From IMG/VR virus record IMGVR_UViG_3300008219_000092, positions 1 to 24,784 of that record: DNA of 24,784 nucleotides; one strand, 5' to 3'. The first letter of the stretch is position 1. Each line of letters opens with the position of its first letter. The notes beneath the pieces are model-generated. The model searched no databases. It was not told where the DNA came from and saw nothing but the letters and a program-made list of their open reading frames with translations. Of this stretch, positions 7,643-16,230 are shown piece after piece. The DNA is from a virus. A program made the position numbers and the translations under genes.

Positions 7643-10575
7643 TGGCACGTCTAAGATTCCAGAAGTTTGAGAAGGAACTGAGTCCTGTTGAGCAGGGAGT
7701 TGGAATCCCGTCTTATCCTGCTGCACCTCCTCCCCAGCAAATGGTAGGAGATGAGGTTCTCAGTGAAAGCCGCGCCTATGAACGTCTAGGACAATCAATC
7801 CTTGATTTTGGATCAACTCTTGGAAAAGTGATCACAAATGAACAGGGACGTATCCGCAAAGAAGTGTGGGAACAGGGGATGCCACTTGCACTTGCAGAGT
7901 TGGATCGAGAACTGGAGCAAAGGATTATTGATGATTATCAGCAAGGTTTAAGTCCGGCGGAATCAAAAAAGCAGTGGAAGCTGCATGTGAAAACCCTCAT
8001 AGATAATATTAAGAGTACCAAATCTTGGAAGAGCATCACGCATGAGGGAGACAGGAATAAGCTGGAGACCATACTTCGTGACAGGGCACACAGTATGGAG
8101 ATCAGGGCACTCCAGCAATCGTATGCCCTTCAGAATGAACTCCAATCCTCAATGGTTCAAAATCAGATCACTGGGGCACTGAATGACCAGTTACTGGAGA
8201 TTCAAGATCCTTCCTTCAACAAAAATTCTGAAGGAGAGGGCTTGGGGCATACCATCCCTCAAGATATCTTTCTCAAAAGTCATGTTATTGGCCGTGCAAA
8301 TGCTGAGATTGAACAAATACTGGAAGCTAACAACATTAGTGGGAGGCAGGCGCAAAGACTAAAACTCTGGGCTGCATCTGCAGTCAATGATTTACAATAC
8401 AAGGCACTTTCACACCACATTAAGATCAAGACTGGAATTGCTGCAGCAAACTGGCAAGAAAAGTACAATAACTTGGTGAAGACTGCTGCATTGGGAGGGT
8501 CCAGTGTCAGAAGACGTTTGGTTGATGGTAAAGTCTCTGAAGATTCACGATTAGACCCAGTGGAGGAGCATCTTCAAGGGGGTCTTGCTGCAGAGTTGAT
8601 TGGTCCAAAGGATGCCCTACGTCTCAGGGAAGATGCAAAAGTAACCTTTGATCTCAATGATGTCAACAATGATATCAGGGATAACCCTTTGGATACCTAT
8701 TGGATGCTCCGTACTGATGAACCAACAAAGGAGGAGAAGGAAGAGATTATTGCTGATTCTGGCAAGGAAGAATGGAACCGTCTGAACGAGTTGAGAGGTG
8801 GGTATTACCCCTCACTCATGGGAGCAGCACGGGAATCCAAGATTAAAAACGCACTGTCTGAGATTGAAAGTCAACAATCAGCAGATATGGAAATGGCAAA
8901 TCAAATGCTGAAACGTGCAGGAGAAGTTCTTATTGATCCTGAGTCATCTCCTGAGAGTATTGCAGCAGTTAAAAATACTGAGTTTCTTGATCAGTTTAAG
9001 CATTACAAACATTTTCAACGTAAACCGTGGAAACTTAAACAGTGGAAGCTGGCTCTTGAGTATGCAGAAACAGTTGGATTGGGAATCAAGGATATTGACA
9101 AGAAATCCTATAAGGAGTTTCAAGAACTCAAAGATAGTCTACATCCTAAGAATCAGAAGTTTAAGGATGCTGAAGGAAAGGATATCCCTGATCAAGAAAA
9201 CTTCCGGTATTCCCAGATGATAGGAATTTATTCTGGAGTTTTAGGGGAACTCCAGAAATTGATTGATCTCCGAGTAAAAGACCCGGCATCCATTGGACAT
9301 CAGCAAGCAGTGAAAGATGAGATTGATCCAGAATCTCCAGAGGGTATTAAGAGGATTATAAGAGATCAGATGAACTGGAAAGGAATACCTGATGATCAAT
9401 ATCCAAGTCCAAGTGAACTTTCAAGACAAGTGCTTGCAGGAACAACTGCAGTGTGGTCTTTAAGCATGAGAGAAAGGAGAGGGAAGGAATGGAATGCGCT
9501 TACCATTTCCGGTACAGGTGTGAAGAAGAAAGAATTTCTGGATACCTTAATTAAAAAATCTGGAGAAAATGCATCTTCTGTCATGAATGAGTTTATCAAA
9601 GCAGATGGATTCACATGGGGAGATTATATCTACACAGAGATAAGTAACCCTGTGCTTTTGGATGAGTTTAATGATTCCCAGAAGCATTTGGCAAAAAACC
9701 GTGAAGAAGTTGGAATAATTTTTGATGTAAAGAAAGAACCTGCAGCATCCTCTTTCAAGACACTGAGAGAAAAGGTTTCAAGAGATGAGACTGTAAGGGC
9801 ATTTCTGGATTCTTTTGGCACCGGAACTGCAGAATCGTCTAGTGTTTTGGATATGCTTACAGATTATGTTATTTACAAGAAAACCAAAAATAGAGGTTTC
9901 ACTCTGGATGAGGTCATAGAACTTGCAGAGACTCACTTGATTTCCAACCAGTATGTAGTAATTCAAGGAGGATCTGGAGAGAGAACAACAGTCCGCATTG
10001 CATTGAATAATTTACCACAGAGGAATGGTGAACCAGTAAACCCGGATGTTCTTAATGATGTATTAATAGAATACACAGAACGTCTGGTGGAACATGTAAG
10101 TGCAGAAGCGAGAGAGACAGGATGGGATATTGCAGACATTGGAGGATCAGATCTCTGGCAGTGGAGGATAAACCCAGATGAATCAGGACTCACTCTTTTT
10201 TTCTGGAATGAGGATGCAGGTATGTTTCAAGAGGCACTTTACAATGAAAATAAATTTCCTCTCACATGGAGTGATTTGCAGGGAGTATATGACATAGTAA
10301 AGAATAATGAAACTTCTGTTTTGTTTAGAAAAAGACCTTGGAACATACCGCAAGGACTTGCAGAACCAAGACCTTTAACAAGAATAGGCTGGCCTCAAGT
10401 GGAGAAACCCTCACCTTCTGTTTTCATTAGAAAAAGGCACCCACAGGAAGAAACACCTGTAGAACCAGAAGTGGTTGAACCATCACCAAGACCAGAAGTG
10501 GTTGAACCTCCACCAAGTCCAGAAGAGGAGGAACCCTCTGGGTGGAGGGAACTTCTTATTCGTCAGAGGAAATAG
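7642..10575 (+). CDS. Internal virion (ejection) protein, gp15-like
   Basis: 977 aa, almost wholly helical and charged, starting with MARLRFQKFEKELSPVEQ. Early residues contain a Pro-rich linker, then helices such as YERLGQSILDFGSTLGKVI and a long series of Lys/Glu-rich helices with no membrane segment. This is the expected architecture of a T7 gp15-like ejection protein, which builds the channel across the periplasm. The last 50 residues form a Pro/Glu tail with a 9-residue tandem repeat (PEVVEPSPR, PEVVEPPPS). The tail ends 5 bases before the next start. No enzyme motif was seen. Assignment rests on size, order (between gp14- and gp16-like genes) and helical composition; sequence identity to T7 gp15 is not visible by eye. 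Confidence 0.72.
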   Translation: MARLRFQKFEKELSPVEQGVGIPSYPAAPPPQQMVGDEVLSESRAYERLGQSILDFGSTLGKVITNEQGRIRKEVWEQGMPLALAELDRELEQRIIDDYQQGLSPAESKKQWKLHVKTLIDNIKSTKSWKSITHEGDRNKLETILRDRAHSMEIRALQQSYALQNELQSSMVQNQITGALNDQLLEIQDPSFNKNSEGEGLGHTIPQDIFLKSHVIGRANAEIEQILEANNISGRQAQRLKLWAASAVNDLQYKALSHHIKIKTGIAAANWQEKYNNLVKTAALGGSSVRRRLVDGKVSEDSRLDPVEEHLQGGLAAELIGPKDALRLREDAKVTFDLNDVNNDIRDNPLDTYWMLRTDEPTKEEKEEIIADSGKEEWNRLNELRGGYYPSLMGAARESKIKNALSEIESQQSADMEMANQMLKRAGEVLIDPESSPESIAAVKNTEFLDQFKHYKHFQRKPWKLKQWKLALEYAETVGLGIKDIDKKSYKEFQELKDSLHPKNQKFKDAEGKDIPDQENFRYSQMIGIYSGVLGELQKLIDLRVKDPASIGHQQAVKDEIDPESPEGIKRIIRDQMNWKGIPDDQYPSPSELSRQVLAGTTAVWSLSMRERRGKEWNALTISGTGVKKKEFLDTLIKKSGENASSVMNEFIKADGFTWGDYIYTEISNPVLLDEFNDSQKHLAKNREEVGIIFDVKKEPAASSFKTLREKVSRDETVRAFLDSFGTGTAESSSVLDMLTDYVIYKKTKNRGFTLDEVIELAETHLISNQYVVIQGGSGERTTVRIALNNLPQRNGEPVNPDVLNDVLIEYTERLVEHVSAEARETGWDIADIGGSDLWQWRINPDESGLTLFFWNEDAGMFQEALYNENKFPLTWSDLQGVYDIVKNNETSVLFRKRPWNIPQGLAEPRPLTRIGWPQVEKPSPSVFIRKRHPQEETPVEPEVVEPSPRPEVVEPPPSPEEEEPSGWRELLIRQRK
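10465..10525 (+). repeat. 27-bp tandem repeat in the gp15-like gene
   Basis: Two adjacent 27-bp units (10465-10491 and 10492-10518), each starting CCAGAAGTGGTTGAAC, plus 7 bases of a third, encode PEVVEP(S/P)P(R/S). The two units differ at only a few bases, so the duplication is recent or maintained. The encoded Pro/Glu tail is probably extended and flexible. Confidence 0.85.
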
Positions 10576-10580
10576 GACTA

Positions 10581-12344
10581 ATGCCTTTTTACACACAAGA
10601 GAGAATCCCGACTCCTGGAGGAATGGAGTATTTTGGAAGGCAGTATGACCCCTCTCTCTCTGTCATCTTCAGTGAATCCTTCATGGAAGGATTCAGGGAT
10701 ATCACTCCAATGCTTGCACTTTCTTACACACAACTCCAGTACGCAGGAGGAGCAGTCTATTCAACAGAGGATCAATGGGAGTCCTCAGAGTTTTTCAGAG
10801 AAGGACTTGAGTATGATCAGGATATGACAGAAGGACAGGCACGTTTACTTGCAGAGAGGCATGATCAAAACCGGAGATATGCAGACTTGATGTCAAGAAC
10901 CTCTTTTGGAGGCGCGGCTCTTGGCATTGGAGGATATCTGGTTGGTTCAATTCCTGATCCCATCAACTTTATTCCATGGTTGGGAATGGTGAAGAAGGGA
11001 AAGCAGGTTCAGGCTTTAATAAATGCAACCACCCGTGGAAAACGTGCCCTTAGAGGAGTCATTGAAGGAGCAGGAGGGGCAATTGCATTCCAGCCACTCT
11101 ATGCAATGGAGAAAAGTTCTTACCAAGAAGAGTATGATTACTCAATGGCATTTGCTGATATTGCAATTTCTGCAGGAATTGGTGGTGCATTTGGAGGATT
11201 GTTTGGAAAGATACATCCCAAAGACCCTGATTTTTCAACCAAAAAACTTGAGGATGCAAAAAACATCTCCTCTGTCCCACTTAGGGATAGAGTAGATGCG
11301 GTGAAAGTTTCCCAAGCACAAAGAGCCGCAGGAGAGACACCGGATGCCGCACACATTCTCAATAGGTCAAAGCCAGAACCTGTAACTCTAGATCCAGCAG
11401 ACACGGCACAAACACACGCCGCTAAACTCGCAGGGGCACCTTCTGGAGTAATAAAGGGATCATTTGTGGAGTCTCAACTTCTGAATCCGGATGGATCTCT
11501 TATGAGGGTCTACCACGGAATGGTGCAGGCAAAAGGGACAGATCCGTTTGAAGCAATAGTTGCAGGCAAGGATTCAAATGGAATGATTGCATTTACAACT
11601 GATCCTTCTGAAGTTGTGTGGTATCCAAGAAGGGGAATTCCACCAGAAAGACTGGCGGCATACGAAGCACTTGTTGATGAGTTTCCAGATTTCTTTGAAA
11701 TATCTGATCGCGGAAAACCGTATGCGGTCTTCGACTTTATGCCAGAACGTCTTCAGGATGCAGATGTTGAAGCGAGAATCAAGGGATTAGAGGAAGCAGG
11801 AACTCCTCTCAGGAATAAGGACGGTGAACCCATCAAAACGGTTTCTGAGGGGAACACTCTTGAAAACATGACAAGGGAATTGGACGAGGGATTTCCTGAA
11901 ATAGTGGGAGGAGAAATCAATCCTCGCTTTCTCAATGTGAAGAATCTCCATCCACCAATGCCTCCCAAGGAGATAAAGGAGTTGGGTGCAGAGTGGTTCA
12001 AGAAGGAGGGGTTTGATGCAGTCTGGTCCACAGAAGAAGGAGGAAACAAAGTCATCTTCACAGTGGACCCTGCTCAATCCAAATCCATCTATGAACCTGA
12101 GTTCACAAAATTAAATGAAGCTGTTGCCACTGAGGAGATAACTCCTGTGTCAAATGATCAACTCAAGTCAAGGAAAGAGCAGAAGTTGGAGTTGGAACAT
12201 GCAGATCAGAATCTTGCTGCAATGGGAGATGACATCTCAGATGAGGGTGTAAGGATAATCGTGGACGTGGAGGATTCTAGTGAGAGAATAACTGCACAGT
12301 CAGAAGGATATCTGGCTGCAGGGAACTGTTTGGTGAGAGCGTGA
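10581..12344 (+). CDS. Large ejection protein with ADP-ribosyltransferase-like segment
   Basis: 587 aa from the ATG at 10581, which follows the gp15-like stop and an AGGAAATAGGAC ribosome site. Residues 108-135 and 193-210 are Gly/Ala-rich and hydrophobic (GGAALGIGGYLVGSIPDPINF, ISAGIGGAFGGLFG), as in the membrane-active N-terminal parts of gp16-like and 'polyvalent' phage proteins. Residues about 293-505 resemble the ART-PolyVal fold: RVYHG (309-313), GMIAFTTDPSEV (334-345), then GFDAVWS (477-483) and VIFTVDPAQSKSI (491-503), the typical closing strand. Such domains transfer ADP-ribose from NAD to host targets. Whether this one is active is unknown: the usual catalytic Glu is not obvious to me. 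It is probably delivered with the DNA. The stop shares one base with the next gene. Confidence 0.7.
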   Translation: MPFYTQERIPTPGGMEYFGRQYDPSLSVIFSESFMEGFRDITPMLALSYTQLQYAGGAVYSTEDQWESSEFFREGLEYDQDMTEGQARLLAERHDQNRRYADLMSRTSFGGAALGIGGYLVGSIPDPINFIPWLGMVKKGKQVQALINATTRGKRALRGVIEGAGGAIAFQPLYAMEKSSYQEEYDYSMAFADIAISAGIGGAFGGLFGKIHPKDPDFSTKKLEDAKNISSVPLRDRVDAVKVSQAQRAAGETPDAAHILNRSKPEPVTLDPADTAQTHAAKLAGAPSGVIKGSFVESQLLNPDGSLMRVYHGMVQAKGTDPFEAIVAGKDSNGMIAFTTDPSEVVWYPRRGIPPERLAAYEALVDEFPDFFEISDRGKPYAVFDFMPERLQDADVEARIKGLEEAGTPLRNKDGEPIKTVSEGNTLENMTRELDEGFPEIVGGEINPRFLNVKNLHPPMPPKEIKELGAEWFKKEGFDAVWSTEEGGNKVIFTVDPAQSKSIYEPEFTKLNEAVATEEITPVSNDQLKSRKEQKLELEHADQNLAAMGDDISDEGVRIIVDVEDSSERITAQSEGYLAAGNCLVRA

Positions 12345-14839
12345 TGGCAAAAGACCCTTGTTTTGATCTTATCAAACAGGCACGTTTTAGAATGTCTGAT
12401 GAAGAAGCTCGTGATCTCATCAAGAAACTTAGAGAAGAGAAGCAGCATCTTATAAAGTTAAGTCCTGGAGACTGGCAGGTTAAGTTCAAGAAGAAGATAG
12501 TTGACGATAGTGAACGTGTAAAGTGGGTTGCCCAGCAAAGGGAAATTCAGGTGAAGCGTCAGATCTTCAAAGATCCTGAAAACCTGAAGAGGATTAGAAG
12601 GGATGCCAAGACAAAGGAGAACTTTTCTGCCTTCTTGGTTGGCAGCACCAAAAAGAAGGAGGGGTTTCTTGATTCTGTGTGGAGCCTTGGACATGCAATG
12701 GGGTCTCTTCGTCTAGGAAGGATTTTCTCTGTTCTTCCAGGAGGAAACTCTGCATTAAGTAGACCTTCTGTCTTTGGATATTTCCCCTTTGGACGTGGGT
12801 TGTTTGACCAGCAGGAGTTTCAGGCTGCAGTGGTTCAAGAATTGTTTCCATTCACAGGAAAGCAGAAGGGAAATAATGACCTTGCATTCAAGATGGCAGA
12901 CGCAATCAACAAGGAACAACGTGAGTTGGTGAACCTTGCAAACTCTGAGGGTGCAGCAATTGGATGGCTTGATGATTTTGTGACGACACAATATCATGAT
13001 CTGAGAAAAATTGAGAAGGCAGGATTTGAAAAGTGGAAATCTGATATCTCAGGTTTTCTGGATGAGGATCGGACCTTCTTTTCAAGAGACATGCAGGATC
13101 GTGAGAATTTCCTGCAACAGGTGTATGATAATATTATCCAGAACAAGAGGGCACTTGCAGATGCTGCACCTGATGAGGTTGGAATGGGAAAGATGTCGCT
13201 TGCAAACATGATGTCCCAGTCTCGGCAGTTGCACTTCAGGAATGCAGATTCATGGTTGAAGTACAACTCTCTCTATGGACATGAGAATCCAATCCAAGGG
13301 ATTATTCGTGGAATTGAAAGAATGAGTGCAAACGTGGTTCTCATTCAGAAGTTTGGTGCAAACCCAGATTTTACATTCAACAAGTATTTGAAATCATTTC
13401 CTGAATTGACACCAAAAGAGACTGCAAGGATCAAATCTGAGTATGCTCAGGTTTCTGGAAAAGCACATCAAGTGGGGAACCCCACGCTCCACAAGTGGGA
13501 GCAGAGTCTTGCTGCAATCCAGAATATGTCAAAACTTGGAAAGGCAACAGTCTCTGCATTCACAGATCCAATGTACTCTGCGTTTGGGGCGCACTACCGG
13601 GGAAAGAACTACTTCAGTGCGTATTATGAGACTTACAAGACAGGTTTGCTTCAGTCTCCATTCTGGAAAACTGCATCCTCAAAAGAGAAAAGAGAGTTTG
13701 CACGAAAATTAGGTATTGCACTTGATGGAGTCATTGGTAGTGCTTCTATGAGGTTTGATTCAAATGGTGGAGGTCCAGGCACCATGCAGAGGATGGTTGA
13801 TAACTACTTCAAGTTGACAGGACTCAATGGATGGACAAACTGGTGGGCAGAAGGTGCAGCAATCCTGCTGGCAGATGATCTTGCAGATGCAACCAGAAAA
13901 TCGTTCTCAGAACTTACTCCAAGGTTTCAAGTGTTTCTTGGAAACTATGGAATCACAGAGATAGAGTGGAAGGCACTGTCAAAATTTGAACCTGATGTGG
14001 TTGGAGATGCAAAGCTCTTTACTCCTGAACTCATCTACAGGGATTTGGAGGAAAAGATTGCTGCGATTCCAAATCCTACAAAGGAGGATCTCAATGCATT
14101 CAAACAACAGAGGAATTTAGGAGATAAACTACAGAACCTCTTTGTTACAGAGAATGAGAATCAAGTGATACGTCCAGGAGGACGTGAAAGGGCATTCATG
14201 TCAAGAGTACCCTTTGGAGGAGACGAGGAGTTTGCAAGACCTGGGACTCCCTCTGGAATGGCAGCAAAGCTATTCTGGCAGTTCAGGAGTTTTGGACTTT
14301 CAATGATGTTTAAGAATTATCCTAGAGTTTGGGAGATGGGGATGCCTGCGGCGATGCATCTCATTCCAATGGTTGGACTTGGGTACGCAGCAAAATCTGC
14401 AAAGGATCTCTTGAAGGGAAAAGAACCTGTGGACCCCTTTGTAGATCTAGAGGCATTCTCAAAAACGGTTATTGCATCTGTGCTGCAGTCAGGATTTGGA
14501 GGAATTGTTGGAGATCTTGTTTTTAACGACTACAGGAAATATGGACACTCATTTTGGGATGTTTCGCTTGGTCCTACTGCATCAACCATGCAGGATTTTG
14601 CCATGTTGTACAGTGCCTTTGTGCGAGGTGACGATTTTGCGGCAAGAACATGGAATGCACTGAAGCGTAATGCTCCATATGGAAACTTCTGGTTAACCAG
14701 CACCCTGATGGATTACTTCATTAATTTCCAGATTCAAGAATTTCTAAACCCAGGATACCTCAGACGAATGGAACGCAGGGCGAGAAAGAAGAACAATCAG
14801 GAGTTCTTGTGGTCTCCTGCACAATTTGTAAACAGATAA
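12344..14839 (+). CDS. Large internal virion protein, gp16-like C-terminal type
   Basis: 831 aa. The ATG at 12344 overlaps the previous stop by one base (TGATG). It begins with a short Cys-containing helix and an EEARDLIKKLREEK helix. The centre contains a helical region with WTNWWAEGAAILLADDLADATRKSF. The C-terminal 200 residues are diagnostic: FWQFRSFGLSMMFKNYPRV, LIPMVGLGYAAKSAKDLLKGKEP, NAPYGNFWLTSTLMDYF and FLNPGYLRRMERRARKKNNQEF. The last segment (N-x-P-f-x-N-l-w-x-t-x-x-x-D-y ... LnPGYLrRmerR) recurs at the end of gp16-like ejection proteins in podoviruses. It would span the inner membrane during DNA entry. No lytic transglycosylase motif was seen in either this or the preceding protein. 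Confidence 0.8.
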   Translation: MAKDPCFDLIKQARFRMSDEEARDLIKKLREEKQHLIKLSPGDWQVKFKKKIVDDSERVKWVAQQREIQVKRQIFKDPENLKRIRRDAKTKENFSAFLVGSTKKKEGFLDSVWSLGHAMGSLRLGRIFSVLPGGNSALSRPSVFGYFPFGRGLFDQQEFQAAVVQELFPFTGKQKGNNDLAFKMADAINKEQRELVNLANSEGAAIGWLDDFVTTQYHDLRKIEKAGFEKWKSDISGFLDEDRTFFSRDMQDRENFLQQVYDNIIQNKRALADAAPDEVGMGKMSLANMMSQSRQLHFRNADSWLKYNSLYGHENPIQGIIRGIERMSANVVLIQKFGANPDFTFNKYLKSFPELTPKETARIKSEYAQVSGKAHQVGNPTLHKWEQSLAAIQNMSKLGKATVSAFTDPMYSAFGAHYRGKNYFSAYYETYKTGLLQSPFWKTASSKEKREFARKLGIALDGVIGSASMRFDSNGGGPGTMQRMVDNYFKLTGLNGWTNWWAEGAAILLADDLADATRKSFSELTPRFQVFLGNYGITEIEWKALSKFEPDVVGDAKLFTPELIYRDLEEKIAAIPNPTKEDLNAFKQQRNLGDKLQNLFVTENENQVIRPGGRERAFMSRVPFGGDEEFARPGTPSGMAAKLFWQFRSFGLSMMFKNYPRVWEMGMPAAMHLIPMVGLGYAAKSAKDLLKGKEPVDPFVDLEAFSKTVIASVLQSGFGGIVGDLVFNDYRKYGHSFWDVSLGPTASTMQDFAMLYSAFVRGDDFAARTWNALKRNAPYGNFWLTSTLMDYFINFQIQEFLNPGYLRRMERRARKKNNQEFLWSPAQFVNR

Positions 14840-14848
14840 GGATATACC

Positions 14849-15859
14849 ATGACCGTTTCAGTCAACAGATCAAGAGTTCAGTACAGTGGTGATGGCAGCG
14901 TAGTTGCCTTTGCTGTGACCTTCTCTGCAATCACACAAGCAGAGATTGTCGTAACGGTTACAACCTCTGGTGTTGATAGTGTCAAAACTCTTGCAACTCA
15001 TTATTCCTTGACTGCTGCACCCTTTTCAACAGGGACTGTGACGTTCCTGACCTCTCCTACGGATTATACTCCTGCATCTGGAACAACAATCACAATCTCA
15101 AGAAGTCTGGATCTTCTTCAACAAACTGATTACCAGGCAAACGATGCACTTGATGCGGAAACTCTGGAGGAGGGCTTCGACAAGGCGATGATGGCTGCAC
15201 AGCAGTTGGATGACGGGAAGGACCGGACTCTGAAATATGCGGACACCTTGACTGATGACTTTGCAGGAGATGCAGATTTCACCACAATCTCCCAGAGTGT
15301 CTCTGACCGTGCCAGCAAATACCTGAGCTTTGACGCCACTGGGAAACTTGTTGTAGTCACAGAAATTACTGGAGCCACCATCACAGAGACCTCCTCTGCA
15401 GTTGGAGATGTACTGACGCATGATGGCAGCAAATGGGTAAATTCAAAGATCCTTGCACGGCTCTCTCAGATCAATGATAGCAATGGAAACGAGGCAATCA
15501 AGTTTGTCACAACAGGGTCTGCAGTCAATGAGATAACAGTCACAAATGCAGCAACAGGAAATGCTCCAACAATCTCTGCAACTGGAGAGGTGGACAAAGG
15601 CATTCACTTTGAAAACTCTGAAGCAGAAGAACTCCTGAAACTTGCGTCTGTTGCATCTGCAGTCAATGAGATTTCAGTTACAAACGCAGCAACCACCAAT
15701 GCTCCTGAAATCTCTGCAACAGGAGGAGATACAGACATTGATGTGGATATTACTCCAAAGGGAACAGGAGAACTCAAGGTTGATGGAAAGATTAAATCCA
15801 TCAATGGGCAATCCTTCACACAATCTGCCTTTCATGGCGCACTCATTCTAGGATTCTAA
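14849..15859 (+). CDS. Tail fibre protein with T7 gp17-like N-terminus
   Basis: 336 aa after ATAAGGATATACC-ATG. Residues 1-130 match the tail-attachment domain of T7 gp17-like fibres: VQYSGDGSVVAFAVTF, TVTTSGVDSVKTLATHYSL, then TTITISRSLDLLQQTDYQANDALDAETLEEGFDKAMMAAQQL, in which the R-x-x-d-l-Q-x-d-Y and E-x-x-x-D-k parts are the signature. The rest is a shaft with a 23-residue repeat (SAVNEITVTNAATGNAPTIS and a second copy) and a DVDITPKGTGELKVDGKI segment typical of environmental phage fibres. It stops after NGQSFTQSAFHGALILGF without an obvious receptor-binding tip, so the next two gene products may complete the fibre. Confidence 0.85.
   Translation: MTVSVNRSRVQYSGDGSVVAFAVTFSAITQAEIVVTVTTSGVDSVKTLATHYSLTAAPFSTGTVTFLTSPTDYTPASGTTITISRSLDLLQQTDYQANDALDAETLEEGFDKAMMAAQQLDDGKDRTLKYADTLTDDFAGDADFTTISQSVSDRASKYLSFDATGKLVVVTEITGATITETSSAVGDVLTHDGSKWVNSKILARLSQINDSNGNEAIKFVTTGSAVNEITVTNAATGNAPTISATGEVDKGIHFENSEAEELLKLASVASAVNEISVTNAATTNAPEISATGGDTDIDVDITPKGTGELKVDGKIKSINGQSFTQSAFHGALILGF
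15518..15724 (+). repeat. Two 69-bp repeat units in the tail fibre gene
   Basis: Units at 15518-15586 and 15656-15724 both begin TCTGCAGTCAATGAGAT and encode SAVNEI(T/S)VTNAAT(G/T)NAP(T/E)ISATG. They are 138 bases apart start to start, so the shaft period is 46 residues. Several silent differences show that the copies have diverged under protein-level constraint. Confidence 0.85.
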
Positions 15860-15860
15860 A

Positions 15861-16229
15861 ATGGCAATTCCATCAGGTAGTGGGACTGAAGTCCTGAAAA
15901 ATACATATAAACATGCATTAACCAACTCTGCAGTCATCATGGTGACTGGTGTTTCAAATCACACCTACACTGTCATCTCCGTGATCTTCACAGAGATGGG
16001 GAGTGCAGCACAGACAATCTCAATGTATGTGGATGCAGGTGCATCCGATGTCTCCTCATCATCTGGACAGGATATTTATTTATTGAATGCACAAGCACTT
16101 GCATCTGGAGAAACTTTTATCTGGAACGATAAGATCGTGCTTTCAGGAACAGATGCATTGAAGGTTGTCACAGGAGGATCTGCAAACGTGGATGTGGTTT
16201 GTTCATTTGTTGACCAAGATTGGAGTTGA
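15861..16229 (+). CDS. Fibre-associated virion protein (122 aa)
   Basis: A small beta-rich protein right after the fibre gene (1-base gap). HTYTVISVIFTEMGSAAQTISMYVD is followed by SGETFIWNDKIVLSGTDALKVVTGGSANVDVVCSFVDQ. This layout, an 'i-v-l-xx-gD-xl-v' beta-sandwich of about 120 residues, is frequent in marine phages beside tail-fibre genes, where it is annotated only as a structural protein. No Cys pair, signal or enzyme motif is seen. It may be a fibre tip or knob or a decoration protein. The next gene begins one base after the stop. Confidence 0.6.
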   Translation: MAIPSGSGTEVLKNTYKHALTNSAVIMVTGVSNHTYTVISVIFTEMGSAAQTISMYVDAGASDVSSSSGQDIYLLNAQALASGETFIWNDKIVLSGTDALKVVTGGSANVDVVCSFVDQDWS

Positions 16230-16230
16230 T

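Noticed and set aside
10441-10530. CRISPR or iteron array
   Set aside because: The 27-bp tandem units are in frame within a gene, have no spacers and encode a Pro/Glu tail.
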